Shown here one piece after another: positions 8,621 to 16,266 of a stretch of 32,508 nucleotides of DNA; the first letter of the stretch is position 1, and the number at the start of each line of letters is the position of its first letter. The notes beneath the pieces were generated by a model. That model saw nothing but the letters and a program-made list of their open reading frames with translations. It had not been told where the DNA came from and searched no databases. Location of the stretch: assembly GCA_001725355.1 (NCBI GenBank), contig MEGD01000041.1:1-32508 (forward strand), given 5' to 3'. A program made the translations under genes and the position numbers. Source of the DNA: Novosphingobium sp. SCN 66-18 (GTDB lineage Bacteria > Pseudomonadota > Alphaproteobacteria > Sphingomonadales > Sphingomonadaceae).

Positions 8621-9639
8621 TCTCCTTGGGGTTCGAGGGCGTGGTCGGGAGTAAGGTCGAGGACGGCGTAGCCGCCGTCGGGATCGAGGCCGGCGACGCG
8701 CGCGATCGTGTCGACGCGGCGCGCGAGGCCGCGCCCGGCGATGAACACGATCATGTCGATGGCGTCGGCGATCAGCCGGCGCGGAACGGTGACGACGCTT
8801 TCCTGCACGAGCTGCTCGAGCCGGTAGAGCGCCGACACTGCCGAATTGGCGTGGACGGTTGCGATGCCGCCCGGATGCCCGGTGTTCCAGGCTTTGAGCA
8901 TGTCGAGCGCTTCGCGCCCGCGCACCTCGCCAACGACGATGCGATCGGGGCGGAGCCGCAATGTCGAGCGGACAAGATCAGCCATCGTGACGCCGCCGGC
9001 TCCGGCAGTGCCAATCGTACGCGTGCGCAGCCCCACCACGTCGGGCGCGGCGCATTGCAACTCACGCGTGTCTTCAATGATGATGACGCGTTCGTCGAGG
9101 TGCGCCATCTCGGCGAGCAGCGCGTTGGCAAGCGTCGTCTTGCCCGAACTGGTGCCACCCGCGACCAGGATGTTCTTGCGCTCGACCACGGCCATCGACA
9201 GCAGTCGCGCCGTGTCGGCGGGCATGATGCCGTCCCGCACATAGTCGAGCAAAGTGTAGATGCGCGCCGCGGGCTTGCGGATCGAGAAGCACGGCGCGAG
9301 GCTGACCGGCGGCAGGATACCCTCGAACCGCTCGCCCGCGCCTTCGCCGTGCGGTGGCAGCTCGGCTGACACGATCGGCGCATTGCCATGAACCTCTGTC
9401 CGTGCGTGGCTGGCAACCAGGCGGATGATCCGCTCGACCTGCGCGGGCTCATATTTGGTGCCGGTATCGATCCGGCCTTCGCCGAGTCGATCAAGGCGCA
9501 ACACGCCGTCCGGGTTCACCATGATCTCGATGACCACCGGATCGGCCAGCGCTGCGGCGATGGTCGGCCCCATCGCGGTGCGCAGCATCGCGCGCCGACG
9601 CCCTGCGGAATTATCGGAGCCGAAAAGCGTGTCGCTCAT
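8617..9639 (-). CDS. trbB: Conjugal transfer ATPase TrbB (VirB11-like)
   Basis: This is a 340-residue traffic ATPase that forms hexameric rings at the inner face of the channel. Walker A is GGTSSGKTT at residues 161-169, Walker B RIVVGEVRG at 233-241, and the His box GHPGGIATVHANSA at 254-267. The Asp box lies at VIIIEDTREL. The N-terminal domain includes LADPVVIEIMVNPDG. The start has a GGAGG ribosome site 6-9 nt upstream, and the gene overlaps the CopG-type gene by 4 bp. It is the first trb gene of the run and looks intact. Confidence 0.96.
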   Translation of the reverse strand: MSDTLFGSDNSAGRRRAMLRTAMGPTIAAALADPVVIEIMVNPDGVLRLDRLGEGRIDTGTKYEPAQVERIIRLVASHARTEVHGNAPIVSAELPPHGEGAGERFEGILPPVSLAPCFSIRKPAARIYTLLDYVRDGIMPADTARLLSMAVVERKNILVAGGTSSGKTTLANALLAEMAHLDERVIIIEDTRELQCAAPDVVGLRTRTIGTAGAGGVTMADLVRSTLRLRPDRIVVGEVRGREALDMLKAWNTGHPGGIATVHANSAVSALYRLEQLVQESVVTVPRRLIADAIDMIVFIAGRGLARRVDTIARVAGLDPDGGYAVLDLTPDHALEPQGE

Positions 9640-10061
9640 CGCCCACCTCCATTGTCTTTCGCGGAGGCAGCAAGCGTGCGCTGGCCGCTGGCGAGCGCTT
9701 CGCCGACGCGGGCAATGAACGCCTCGAAGCGGTCTCGGCCGATCGCACGCGCCGCTTCGTCGGCTTCGGCCAAAGGGGCCTGCACCATCAGTTCATAGCG
9801 GATGAACAGCGCCAGGCTCTCGAGCAGCACATGCCCGTCACGCTCGACACGCCCCAGCGCGAGCGACATGCGATCGAGCCGCTGGCTGAACTTGTTCTCC
9901 AGCTCGCTCGCCGCCTGCCGGTTGAGCCAGGCGGTGAGCGCGTCGGTGAGGATCGCCGATTTGGACGCGCCGGGCTGGCTCGCCAGCGCCTCGAAGCGGT
10001 GGCTCAGATCTTCGGGCAGGAAGAGCTGGTAGCGGACGCGGTTGGGTTTGATCGCGGCCAT
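9636..10061 (-). CDS. CopG-family ribbon-helix-helix regulator
   Basis: This 141-residue protein begins with a ribbon-helix-helix motif: RVRYQLFLPEDLSHRFEALA is the beta strand plus helix A, and GASKSAILTDALTAWLNRQA is helix B. The C-terminal two-thirds is helical (QRLDRMSLALGRVERDGHVLLESLALFIRYEL). Proteins of this kind sit between traG and trbB in many alphaproteobacterial conjugative elements and are presumed to regulate the transfer genes or act as accessory DNA binders. The gene lies 2 bp from traG and overlaps trbB by 4 bp, so it is expressed as part of the transfer operon. Its target site is not apparent here. Confidence 0.88.
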   Translation of the reverse strand: MAAIKPNRVRYQLFLPEDLSHRFEALASQPGASKSAILTDALTAWLNRQAASELENKFSQRLDRMSLALGRVERDGHVLLESLALFIRYELMVQAPLAEADEAARAIGRDRFEAFIARVGEALASGQRTLAASAKDNGGGR

Positions 10062-10063
10062 TG

Positions 10064-12109
10064 TCAGAAGTCCGGCAGCATGTCGGCGCTGCGACCCTGA
10101 TTGATCGCGTGAGCGCGGATCAGCGTGCCGGTGGCGCCGGCGCGGTCCATCGCGTGCTTGTCGGCGATCGTGTCGGTGTCGTCGCTGTCCAGGCCGAGCA
10201 GGTCGAGCTGCTTTGGCGGCTCGGGTTTTTTGGCGGGTTCTTCGCCGAGGCCGGGGTGGCGCTGCTGTTGCAAGCCGCCGTCCTCATCCGCCTTCGCATC
10301 GTCATCGGGCTTGCCGAGCCGGGTATCGGGCGCGCGGACCAGTCCGCTCCAGTCGTTGGGGCGTGCCTGCGGCCGGTCGGGATAGTCTCCGGGCGCGGGC
10401 TGCGGCGGCGGTGCGATCCGCTCGCGGAAATTGCGGTCCTCGTAATAGCGCAGCTTCCTCGCGCGGATCGGGGCCATGCCGGAGACAAGGACAAGCTCAT
10501 CCTTGGGCGGGAGCTGCATCACCTCGCCGGTGGTCAGGAGTGGCCGGGCGGTCTCCTGCCGGCTGACCATGACGTGCGCCAGCCAGGGCGCGAGCCGGTG
10601 GCCGGCATAGTTGCGCATCGCGCGCTGTTCGGTGGCGATGCCGAGCGCGTCCGAAATCCGCCGCGCCGTGCGCTCGTCGTTGGTCGCAAACGCGACGCGG
10701 ACATGGCAGTTGTCGAGGATCGAGTTGTGCTCGCCATAAGCCTTCTCGATCTGGTTCAAGGACTGCGCGATCAGGAAGGCGCGCACTCCATAGCCCGCGA
10801 GAAAGGCAAGACTGGTCTCGAAGAAGTCGAGCCGCCCCAATGCCGGGAACTCGTCGAGCATCATCAGGAGCTTGTGCTTGCCCGCCCTGGCGGGATCGGC
10901 ATCGAGCTTTTCGGTGAGGCGGCGGCCGATCTGGTTGAGCACCAACCGCACCAGCGGCTTGGTGCGGCTGATGTCCGATGGCGGGATGACAAGGTAGAGC
11001 GAGACCGGATGGCCGGCCTCGACGAGATCGGCGATCCGCCAGTCGCAGCGCGATGTCACCGCGGCGACGGTCGGGTCGCGATAGAGCCCGAGAAACGACA
11101 TTGCGGTGGAGAGGACGCCGCTGCGCTCGTTCTCGCTCTTGTTGAGCACCTCGCGCGCCGCCGAGGCGACGACGGGATGGATCTGCGGCGCATCCTTCGT
11201 GCCGAGGTGATTGGTGGTCATCATCCGCCGGAGCGTGGCGGTGAACGGCCGCTGCGGGTCCGACAGGAATGTGGCTACCCGTGCGAGCGTCTTTTCTTCC
11301 TCCGCATAAAGGACGTGGAGGATCGCGCCGACCAGGAGCGAATGGGAGGTTTTCTCCCAGTGGTTGCGCCGTTCGAGCGCGCCTTCGGGATCGACCAGGA
11401 TGTCGGCGATGTTCTGGACGTCGCGGACCTCATGCTCGCCGCGCCGGACCTCCAGCAGCGGGTTGTATTTGGCGGAAGCGGGATCGGTCGGATTGAACAG
11501 CAGGACGTGGGAGAAGCGCGCGCGCCAGCCGGCGGTGAGCTGCCAGTTCTCGCCCTTGATGTCGTGAACCACGGCGCTGCCGGTCCAGCCAAGCAGTGTC
11601 GGTATGACCAGCCCGACGCCCTTGCCCGAACGGGTTGGCGCGAACGCCATGATATGTTCGGGGCCGTCATGCCGGAGATAGCGGCCGCGCGAGCGGCCCA
11701 GGAATACGCCGGCATCACCGTAAAGGCCGGCCCGCTCGATCTCGTTCGGCCTGGCCCAGCGCGCCGAACCATAGGTGGTGACGTGACGCGACTGCCGCGC
11801 GCGCCAGAGCGAGCCTGCGATCGCCGCGCCGCAGCCGATGAAACCGCTCGCGCCGGCGAGCGCGCCGGCCTTGTCGAAAACATGCGGCGCATAGGCATCG
11901 TAGTGATACCACCAGGGGAAGAGCGCCCAGGGACGATAGACCGGCGTGCTTCCAGCCATGAACCAGGCCGGACCAAGTTCGGGCTGGTAGGCGAGCATCG
12001 CCGCCGCCCATTGGGTCGCCGCCCAGAGGCCCGCGATCACGATTGCGAACACGACAAGGATCTGGCCGATGAGCAATTTGGTCGGGGTCACGTTGAAGCT
12101 CCCGCCCAT
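10064..12109 (-). CDS. traG: Type IV coupling protein TraG (VirD4-like)
   Basis: This coupling ATPase has up to 681 residues. It delivers the relaxase-bound DNA strand to the Trb channel. Two N-terminal membrane segments lie at about residues 12-38 and 84-101. Walker A is PTRSGKG near 158-164 and Walker B LLMMLDE near 414-420, followed by FPALGRLDFF. VirD4 phrases such as RFSHVLLFNPTDPASAKYNPL and YGVRAFLIAQSLNQIEKAYG are present. The ATG at 12109 is weakly supported; a GTG at 12091 with GGGAG just upstream would shorten the protein by six residues and may be the true start. The C-terminal ~120 residues are polar and variable. This is the first gene of the minus-strand transfer operon, divergent from the cargo operon at 12434. 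Confidence 0.95.
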   Translation of the reverse strand: MGGSFNVTPTKLLIGQILVVFAIVIAGLWAATQWAAAMLAYQPELGPAWFMAGSTPVYRPWALFPWWYHYDAYAPHVFDKAGALAGASGFIGCGAAIAGSLWRARQSRHVTTYGSARWARPNEIERAGLYGDAGVFLGRSRGRYLRHDGPEHIMAFAPTRSGKGVGLVIPTLLGWTGSAVVHDIKGENWQLTAGWRARFSHVLLFNPTDPASAKYNPLLEVRRGEHEVRDVQNIADILVDPEGALERRNHWEKTSHSLLVGAILHVLYAEEEKTLARVATFLSDPQRPFTATLRRMMTTNHLGTKDAPQIHPVVASAAREVLNKSENERSGVLSTAMSFLGLYRDPTVAAVTSRCDWRIADLVEAGHPVSLYLVIPPSDISRTKPLVRLVLNQIGRRLTEKLDADPARAGKHKLLMMLDEFPALGRLDFFETSLAFLAGYGVRAFLIAQSLNQIEKAYGEHNSILDNCHVRVAFATNDERTARRISDALGIATEQRAMRNYAGHRLAPWLAHVMVSRQETARPLLTTGEVMQLPPKDELVLVSGMAPIRARKLRYYEDRNFRERIAPPPQPAPGDYPDRPQARPNDWSGLVRAPDTRLGKPDDDAKADEDGGLQQQRHPGLGEEPAKKPEPPKQLDLLGLDSDDTDTIADKHAMDRAGATGTLIRAHAINQGRSADMLPDF

Positions 12110-12371
12110 ACCGCCGGATGCGGTCGGGGCGCGGCTTCAAGACTCGGCTATGGGCCGCCCGAAATGAACGGAGCCGCTGGGGGCTGGTGGGTGACCGAAG
12201 GAGATCACTCGTCGGCGACTGACTCAATATTCCAGCTCTGTTCTTTTGATCGAGCTATGACCCGAGTTGATGATTCTGCCCTGTCGTTGTCCCTCGAGGT
12301 GGCACTGACCACCACACCGCACCGCCGATGACCCGCTACACCCTGCAAAAATCCGAGCTGCAAATTCGGGC

Positions 12372-12400
12372 TTGCGTGTCGGATTATCAGACATTATATC
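12372..12400 (+). promoter_or_regulatory. Predicted promoter of the cargo operon with an embedded operator
   Basis: TTGCGT (12372-12377), a 17-bp spacer and TATATC (12395-12400) form a plausible sigma70-type promoter 34 bp before the ATG at 12434. A 17-bp near-palindrome at 12377-12393 (TGTC-N-GAT-N-ATC-N-GACA, 7 of 8 pairs matching) fills the spacer. A protein bound there would block RNA polymerase. The XRE protein encoded two genes on is the obvious candidate. The rest of the 12110-12433 gap between divergent operons shows no gene. Confidence 0.5.
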
Positions 12401-12433
12401 GCATTTAATGTAGTGAAATCGTGCGAGGCATGC

Positions 12434-12772
12434 ATGGCGACAATCGCTCCTCCGCAGCCCGCGGCAACCGCGTTTCCCAAAGCCGACGCCATTAGGGCGT
12501 TGGTCGACGAACTGCTGCAAGTGGCCAGGGCTGAGGCACAGGTGCGCGGAATTGCCCTGCCTCCGGAAAACCCGAAGATCATCCAGGCGCCCGTGCCACT
12601 CGACTCCTTGTCCGTGGTCGACACGCTTTGCGCGGTGGAGCAGGTCCTCGACATCGAGCTTCGCGACAGCATCGTCCGCACCGGCGGCTACAATTCGATC
12701 GAGAAGGCGATTGACGACCTCCTCCCTAAGATCGAACGCGTCTGGGTTAAGAAGAAAGGGTCGAAGCCATGA
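12434..12772 (+). CDS. Acyl-carrier-protein-like small protein
   Basis: This is a 112-residue protein. I start it at the ATG at 12434, with GAGG 7 nt upstream; a GTG at 12413 would add seven residues. Residues 53-98 read like an acyl/peptidyl carrier domain: PLDSLSVVDTLCAVEQVLDI, ELRDSIVRTGGYNSIEKAID, then DLLPKIE. The DSL triplet (Asp57-Ser58-Leu59) at the start of helix II is where carrier proteins accept 4'-phosphopantetheine, and the E-x-x-L-D-I-E-L pattern is also typical. The first ~45 residues form an unassigned helical extension. It overlaps the next gene by 4 bp (ATGA), so it is the first cistron of a coupled operon. No acyltransferase or adenylation enzyme is nearby. A stand-alone helical protein that only mimics the motif is the alternative. 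Confidence 0.6.
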   Translation: MATIAPPQPAATAFPKADAIRALVDELLQVARAEAQVRGIALPPENPKIIQAPVPLDSLSVVDTLCAVEQVLDIELRDSIVRTGGYNSIEKAIDDLLPKIERVWVKKKGSKP

Positions 12773-13143
12773 CCAATCTCGCACTCCGCCAGGAAGGCGA
12801 CGAGCAGGAGCGGCGGCGCTTGGGCGACCGTCTGCGCGAAGCACGGAAATATCTCGGCCTCAAGCAGGAAGAAGTTGCTGCCTATCTCAAGATTCCCCGG
12901 ACCGCGCTTACCGATATCGAGAATGGCCAGCGCCGCGTTGAAGCGATCGAACTGACGCGGCTTGCCCGTCTTTACCGCCAGTCGGTGGCCTATTTTACCG
13001 GCGAAGACGAGGCCTCCGCGAGCCTTCCCGCCGATGTCGCCCATCTGGCGCGACGCGTTGCGGCCTTGTCGACTGAGGACCGGGCCGAGCTGAGCCGGTT
13101 TGCCGAATATCTCCGCTCGCGGTCTGGCGGCGAACGGAGCTGA
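12769..13143 (+). CDS. XRE-family transcriptional regulator
   Basis: This 124-residue protein has a clear lambda-Cro/XRE helix-turn-helix at about residues 18-75: RLREARKYLGLKQEEVAAYL, KIPRTALTDIENGQR, LTRLARLYRQSVAYFTG. The ~45-residue tail is helical (ADVAHLARRVAALSTEDRAELSRFAEYL). XRE regulators directly followed by an ImmA/IrrE peptidase, as here with a 3-bp gap, are typically repressors that the peptidase cleaves (the ImmR/ImmA logic of ICEBs1). The near-palindromic site at 12377-12393 is a candidate operator. It is translationally coupled to the ACP-like gene. Confidence 0.9.
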   Translation: MTNLALRQEGDEQERRRLGDRLREARKYLGLKQEEVAAYLKIPRTALTDIENGQRRVEAIELTRLARLYRQSVAYFTGEDEASASLPADVAHLARRVAALSTEDRAELSRFAEYLRSRSGGERS

Positions 13144-13146
13144 TCG

Positions 13147-14157
13147 ATGGCGTCGGATTATGCGAGCGCGGTTCGCGCTGGTACGATGGCAGCGGGCCGC
13201 CTGCATCGCGAACTCGATACGCGCGCACTGATCGAGACCCAAGGCGGCAGCGTCGATGTCTTCGGCGCGATCCATGCCGTGGGTCTACCCTTGCTGCTTC
13301 GTCCTCTGAAAGGCCTGCTCGGCGCCTATCTCAGCGCACCTGCTCCTGGCGTTCTCGTCACGACGGAACGACCGATGAGCATCCAGCGCTTCACGGCCGC
13401 GCACGAACTCGGGCATTTTTCGATGCGACACGAGCCGAGCCTCGACGATGAGAGCATCCTGCGCCGGATGCCGATGTCGCCCGAACCGGGAAACAACTTC
13501 GAGGAAACCGAAGCCGACGCCTTTGCGATCGCCTTCATGATGCCGAAATGGCTGGTGCTCGCGCACAGCGCGCGACAAGGATGGCAGATCGATCATTTCC
13601 GGCGCCCCAATGTCGTCTATCAGCTCTCGCTGCGGATCGGCGCCAGCTATGAGGCGACGTGCCGCACCCTGGTTCGCTACAATCTGATTTCGCCATCGGT
13701 GATGACCGACCTGCTCCGGACGCAGCCGCGCAGCCTGAAGGTCGATCTCCTCAAGGACTATCGGCCCGACAACTATCGCGGCGACGTCTGGCTGCTGACC
13801 GAGCGCGATGCCGGCTCGCGGATCGATGGCAGTCGCAATGATCTTTTCGTGCTGCAGCTCGAAGAACATAGCGGCGGTGGGTATCTCTGGGATCTCGACC
13901 AACTGATCGCCAGCGGCTTCGCCGTCGTTCGAGACGAGCGTGAGGCAATCGACGGCGATGGCATCGGTGGTCCCGTTGTCCGCCGTGTCACCGCGGCGCC
14001 CGATGCGCCGCGGCGCGGCCGCATGTCGCTCGACGAGCGGCGGCCGTGGCAGCCTGCGCCGGCCCTCACCAGCCTGACGCTCGATTTCGACCTCACCGGC
14101 CCGGAACAGACGGGCCTGTCGCGCGCCGAACGGCGGCACCTGCTCGAGGCCGCCTGA
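13147..14157 (+). CDS. ImmA/IrrE metallopeptidase with C-terminal chagasin-like (I42) inhibitor domain
   Basis: This is a 336-residue two-part protein. The N-terminal half is an ImmA/IrrE (M78-type) zinc peptidase: the HELGH signature sits at residues 86-90 (FTAAHELGHFSMRHE), with the third-ligand region FEETEADAFAIAFMMP around 119-133. The C-terminal ~110 residues (about 210-320) show the three loop motifs of chagasin-type cysteine-peptidase inhibitors in the right order and spacing. These are a G-rich aromatic loop HSGGGYLW (241-248, compare NPTTGYxW), GIGG (272-275, compare GxGG) and ERRPW (297-301, compare RPW), ending in a strand LTLDFDL. The next gene, 6 bp on, is a papain-like peptidase, the usual target class of chagasins. 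An SD-like GGAG precedes the ATG. The peptidase call is firm; the inhibitor call rests on motif reading only. Confidence 0.88.
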   Translation: MASDYASAVRAGTMAAGRLHRELDTRALIETQGGSVDVFGAIHAVGLPLLLRPLKGLLGAYLSAPAPGVLVTTERPMSIQRFTAAHELGHFSMRHEPSLDDESILRRMPMSPEPGNNFEETEADAFAIAFMMPKWLVLAHSARQGWQIDHFRRPNVVYQLSLRIGASYEATCRTLVRYNLISPSVMTDLLRTQPRSLKVDLLKDYRPDNYRGDVWLLTERDAGSRIDGSRNDLFVLQLEEHSGGGYLWDLDQLIASGFAVVRDEREAIDGDGIGGPVVRRVTAAPDAPRRGRMSLDERRPWQPAPALTSLTLDFDLTGPEQTGLSRAERRHLLEAA

Positions 14158-14163
14158 CGCCCC

Positions 14164-14844
14164 ATGATCGATATCGTCCGTGACCTTCGGCCGCTGTTCG
14201 GGCCTGCGCGCGATCAAGGCGCGCGGCCGACATGCCTCGCATTCGCCGCGAGCGACACCCACGCCGGGCTTCGCGACGGCTGGGCACCGCTGTCGTGTGA
14301 ATTCGCCTTTTATGCCGCGCAGAAACGGGCGGGCAGACCGCCGACGAGCGGCGCACTGCTATCCACAATGCTGGACGCGCTACGGCTCGATGGCCAACCC
14401 GACGAGAAAGGCTGGCCGTATCTGGCAGCGGTTCCAGCCGATCATCGACTGTGGACGCCGCCGGCGACCGTTGGCCCGCTCTATGGCCGCAACGGACAGA
14501 GGGATGGAACCGACCTGTCATCCATCCTTGCCGCGCTGGATCGTGACACGCCGGTGCTCATGCTGACGATGCTGTCACGGTCTTTCTTCCAGCCGCGCGG
14601 TGATGGCGTCGTCGATCCGGCGAACGACGAACTCCCCGAGCCAGCGCAACGGCACGCGGTCGTCGCGGTCGGGCATGGAACCGTGGACGGCACCCCGGCC
14701 ATTCTCATCCGCAACAGCTGGGGACCAGGTTGGGGCTTGGAAGGCCACGCCTGGCTTACTGAGCGCTTTCTAGCGCCGCGCCTTTTCGCCACGGCAAATT
14801 TGACGGAGGAAGTCGATGTATCTTCCCATACCGCCGCAGCCTGA
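14164..14844 (+). CDS. Papain-like (C1 family) cysteine peptidase
   Basis: This 226-residue protein has the full papain catalytic set. Gln18 lies in the oxyanion hole and Cys24 in DQGARPTCLAFAAS. His164 is in RHAVVAVGHG. Asn184 is in LIRNSWGPGWGLEGHAWLT, the classic NSWG-x-GWG-x-GY/H-x-W motif. There is no signal peptide or long inhibitory propeptide, so it is likely cytoplasmic and born active. That would demand external control, plausibly by the chagasin-like domain of the preceding gene. Its last 29 bp overlap the TS-like gene. Substrate unknown. In a mobile element, a cytoplasmic papain-like enzyme could be a toxin or effector, or a processing enzyme for an operon partner; nothing in the sequence decides. 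Confidence 0.85.
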   Translation: MIDIVRDLRPLFGPARDQGARPTCLAFAASDTHAGLRDGWAPLSCEFAFYAAQKRAGRPPTSGALLSTMLDALRLDGQPDEKGWPYLAAVPADHRLWTPPATVGPLYGRNGQRDGTDLSSILAALDRDTPVLMLTMLSRSFFQPRGDGVVDPANDELPEPAQRHAVVAVGHGTVDGTPAILIRNSWGPGWGLEGHAWLTERFLAPRLFATANLTEEVDVSSHTAAA

Positions 14845-15595
14845 CTGCGTTGCTGGCTGGCGCGAGGCGGTCCGGCTCGTCGACCTCGCCACCGGACACC
14901 AGGCGCAGAATGTCGTCATCTCCGTGGCCGAGCCGACTGCGCGCGCAACACTCGCCGATCCCGTCGTGGCGGAAGTCGATGCCTTCCTTTCGGGCCATGG
15001 CAAGAAGCCCATCGAGACGGTCGCCAACACGATTTTTCCGGCAGCGCTGTACAGGCGCTACGGCGCGCCGCAATTCTTCGACCGGTTTCGCGACAACGTG
15101 CTGCCGAAGGTCCGGAGGTCGGGCGCTTGGTCGGGCTATTATTTCGAACGGATGATGGAATTGCCCCGCGCCGACGGCCAGCCAATCAATCAAATCTGGG
15201 GCATCGTCGAGCGCCTGCGCAACCCGAACGTCCGAGCGCTCAACAAATTCGAACTGCTGATCTTCGACCCCGCCCGCGACGTGAATGACTCGCCCTACGG
15301 CGGTCAGTGCCTGAGCTTTGCCAGTCTCAAGCTGATCGGCAAGGGCGACGATCGTCGCCTCGGCATGACCGCGCTCTACCGCAATCACTACTATATCGAA
15401 AAACTGCTCGGCAATCTGATCGGCCTCGGCCGTCTGCTCGAATTCATCGCCAAGGAAGGCGGGGTCGCGCTGGGTCCGCTCACGATCGTCTCGACCAACG
15501 CCACGGTCGACACCGCCAACTGGAACCGCGGCGATCTTAAGCAACTCTTTGAACGCTGCGATCAGGCGAGCGCACATCTCCGTGCTGCGGCGTGA
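14816..15595 (+). CDS. Thymidylate-synthase-like protein
   Basis: This is a 259-residue protein whose C-terminal half resembles the thymidylate synthase/dCMP hydroxymethylase fold. Cys165 in SPYGGQCLSFASLKL sits where TS has its nucleophile (PCH-x-x-x-QF). MTALYRNHYYIEKLLGNLIGLGRLLEFIA parallels TS's LYQRS-x-D-x-x-LG-x-PFNIASYALL block, with Arg189 and Asn200 in the matching places. GVALGPLTIVSTNATVD parallels the LEVGDF...GDTHLY strand, but the usual His and Tyr are replaced. A base-modifying or nucleotide-binding TS relative is therefore more likely than housekeeping TS. A GGAGGAAG ribosome site precedes the ATG. The start overlaps the peptidase by 29 bp, and the 3' end overlaps the convergent UDG-like gene by 34 bp. 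Fold assignment is from motif reading. Confidence 0.7.
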   Translation: MYLPIPPQPDCVAGWREAVRLVDLATGHQAQNVVISVAEPTARATLADPVVAEVDAFLSGHGKKPIETVANTIFPAALYRRYGAPQFFDRFRDNVLPKVRRSGAWSGYYFERMMELPRADGQPINQIWGIVERLRNPNVRALNKFELLIFDPARDVNDSPYGGQCLSFASLKLIGKGDDRRLGMTALYRNHYYIEKLLGNLIGLGRLLEFIAKEGGVALGPLTIVSTNATVDTANWNRGDLKQLFERCDQASAHLRAAA

Positions 15596-16266
15596 GGCGC
15601 GCCCAACGGCAGTTCTAGCGGCTCATCGTTGTCATCCGCGACACCGTACAGGCTGAACATGCCCTCGATGAACTCGCGCTGCCCGCCGTAGCTCGGATGG
15701 CGGACCGCGGTGGTCGGAATGTCGAGACCGTCCAGCGCCAGGTGAGCGTCGCGCCCGATCGCGACGATCTGGCGGGGCCGGATCATTGACACGAGGGCTT
15801 GCAATATCGGCCAGGTCGCCTCGCGCTCGCTTCGCGTGTGGCATCGGTTCGACATCGGATCATCCGCTTCATGGGGATGGAACGGGAAAACGTTCCAGAG
15901 CATGACAGGCTGACCGATCCGCTCTAGCACACGCCAGACGATCGCCGCGGTGCGCTCCGCCACGGCGGGTCCCTGCGTCGCACGTTCAAATGCGATGCCG
16001 CCCATCAGCGTGCCGGCATGTCCGAGGTGAATTTCGTCGGTCAGCGGTACGCCCGTACGCCGCCCCCCGCGATAGCCGAGATCACGCGCGATCCAGATCG
16101 TTTCGACGCGATGATCAAGCGCCGCGGTGAGCAGCATTTCGAGATTGTCGCGGCGCCGGGCGGCGGCGTCGCTGCGGTCATGGACCGTGCAGCGATCGCG
16201 CCAGGGATTGAACACTGAGGGAAGTTCGGTCGCCGCCAGGGTGGACACAAAGGATTTCGGGGTCAT
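15562..16266 (-). CDS. Uracil-DNA-glycosylase-superfamily-like protein
   Basis: This is a 234-residue protein starting at the ATG at 16266-16264 (MTPKSFVSTLAATELPSVFNPW). Four UDG-superfamily landmarks appear in order: a first-motif region IWIARDLGYRGGRRTGVPLTDE (residues ~57-78), a middle NVFPFHPHE (125-133), the strand IVAIGRDA (167-174), and the HPS loop AVRHPSYGG (187-195). The Asp/Asn that activates water in canonical enzymes is not clearly in place, so catalysis may be altered or the protein may only sense modified bases. The start is coupled to the upstream MazG gene by an ATGA overlap. A typical housekeeping UDG would not be cotranscribed with MazG on an ICE. The frame stays open to 16389, but that extension overlaps MazG coding sequence. 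Confidence 0.75.
   Translation of the reverse strand: MTPKSFVSTLAATELPSVFNPWRDRCTVHDRSDAAARRRDNLEMLLTAALDHRVETIWIARDLGYRGGRRTGVPLTDEIHLGHAGTLMGGIAFERATQGPAVAERTAAIVWRVLERIGQPVMLWNVFPFHPHEADDPMSNRCHTRSEREATWPILQALVSMIRPRQIVAIGRDAHLALDGLDIPTTAVRHPSYGGQREFIEGMFSLYGVADDNDEPLELPLGAPHAAARRCALA

Noticed and set aside
10061-12331. 756-residue open frame on the plus strand opposite traG
   Set aside because: It is antisense to a clear VirD4-type gene; its composition (Arg/Gly/Ala/Asp-rich, no motif) is what a high-GC genome gives on the opposite strand.
15562-16266. Housekeeping uracil-DNA glycosylase
   Set aside because: Motifs are superfamily-like only, the water-activating residue is unclear, and the gene is coupled to MazG on a mobile element.
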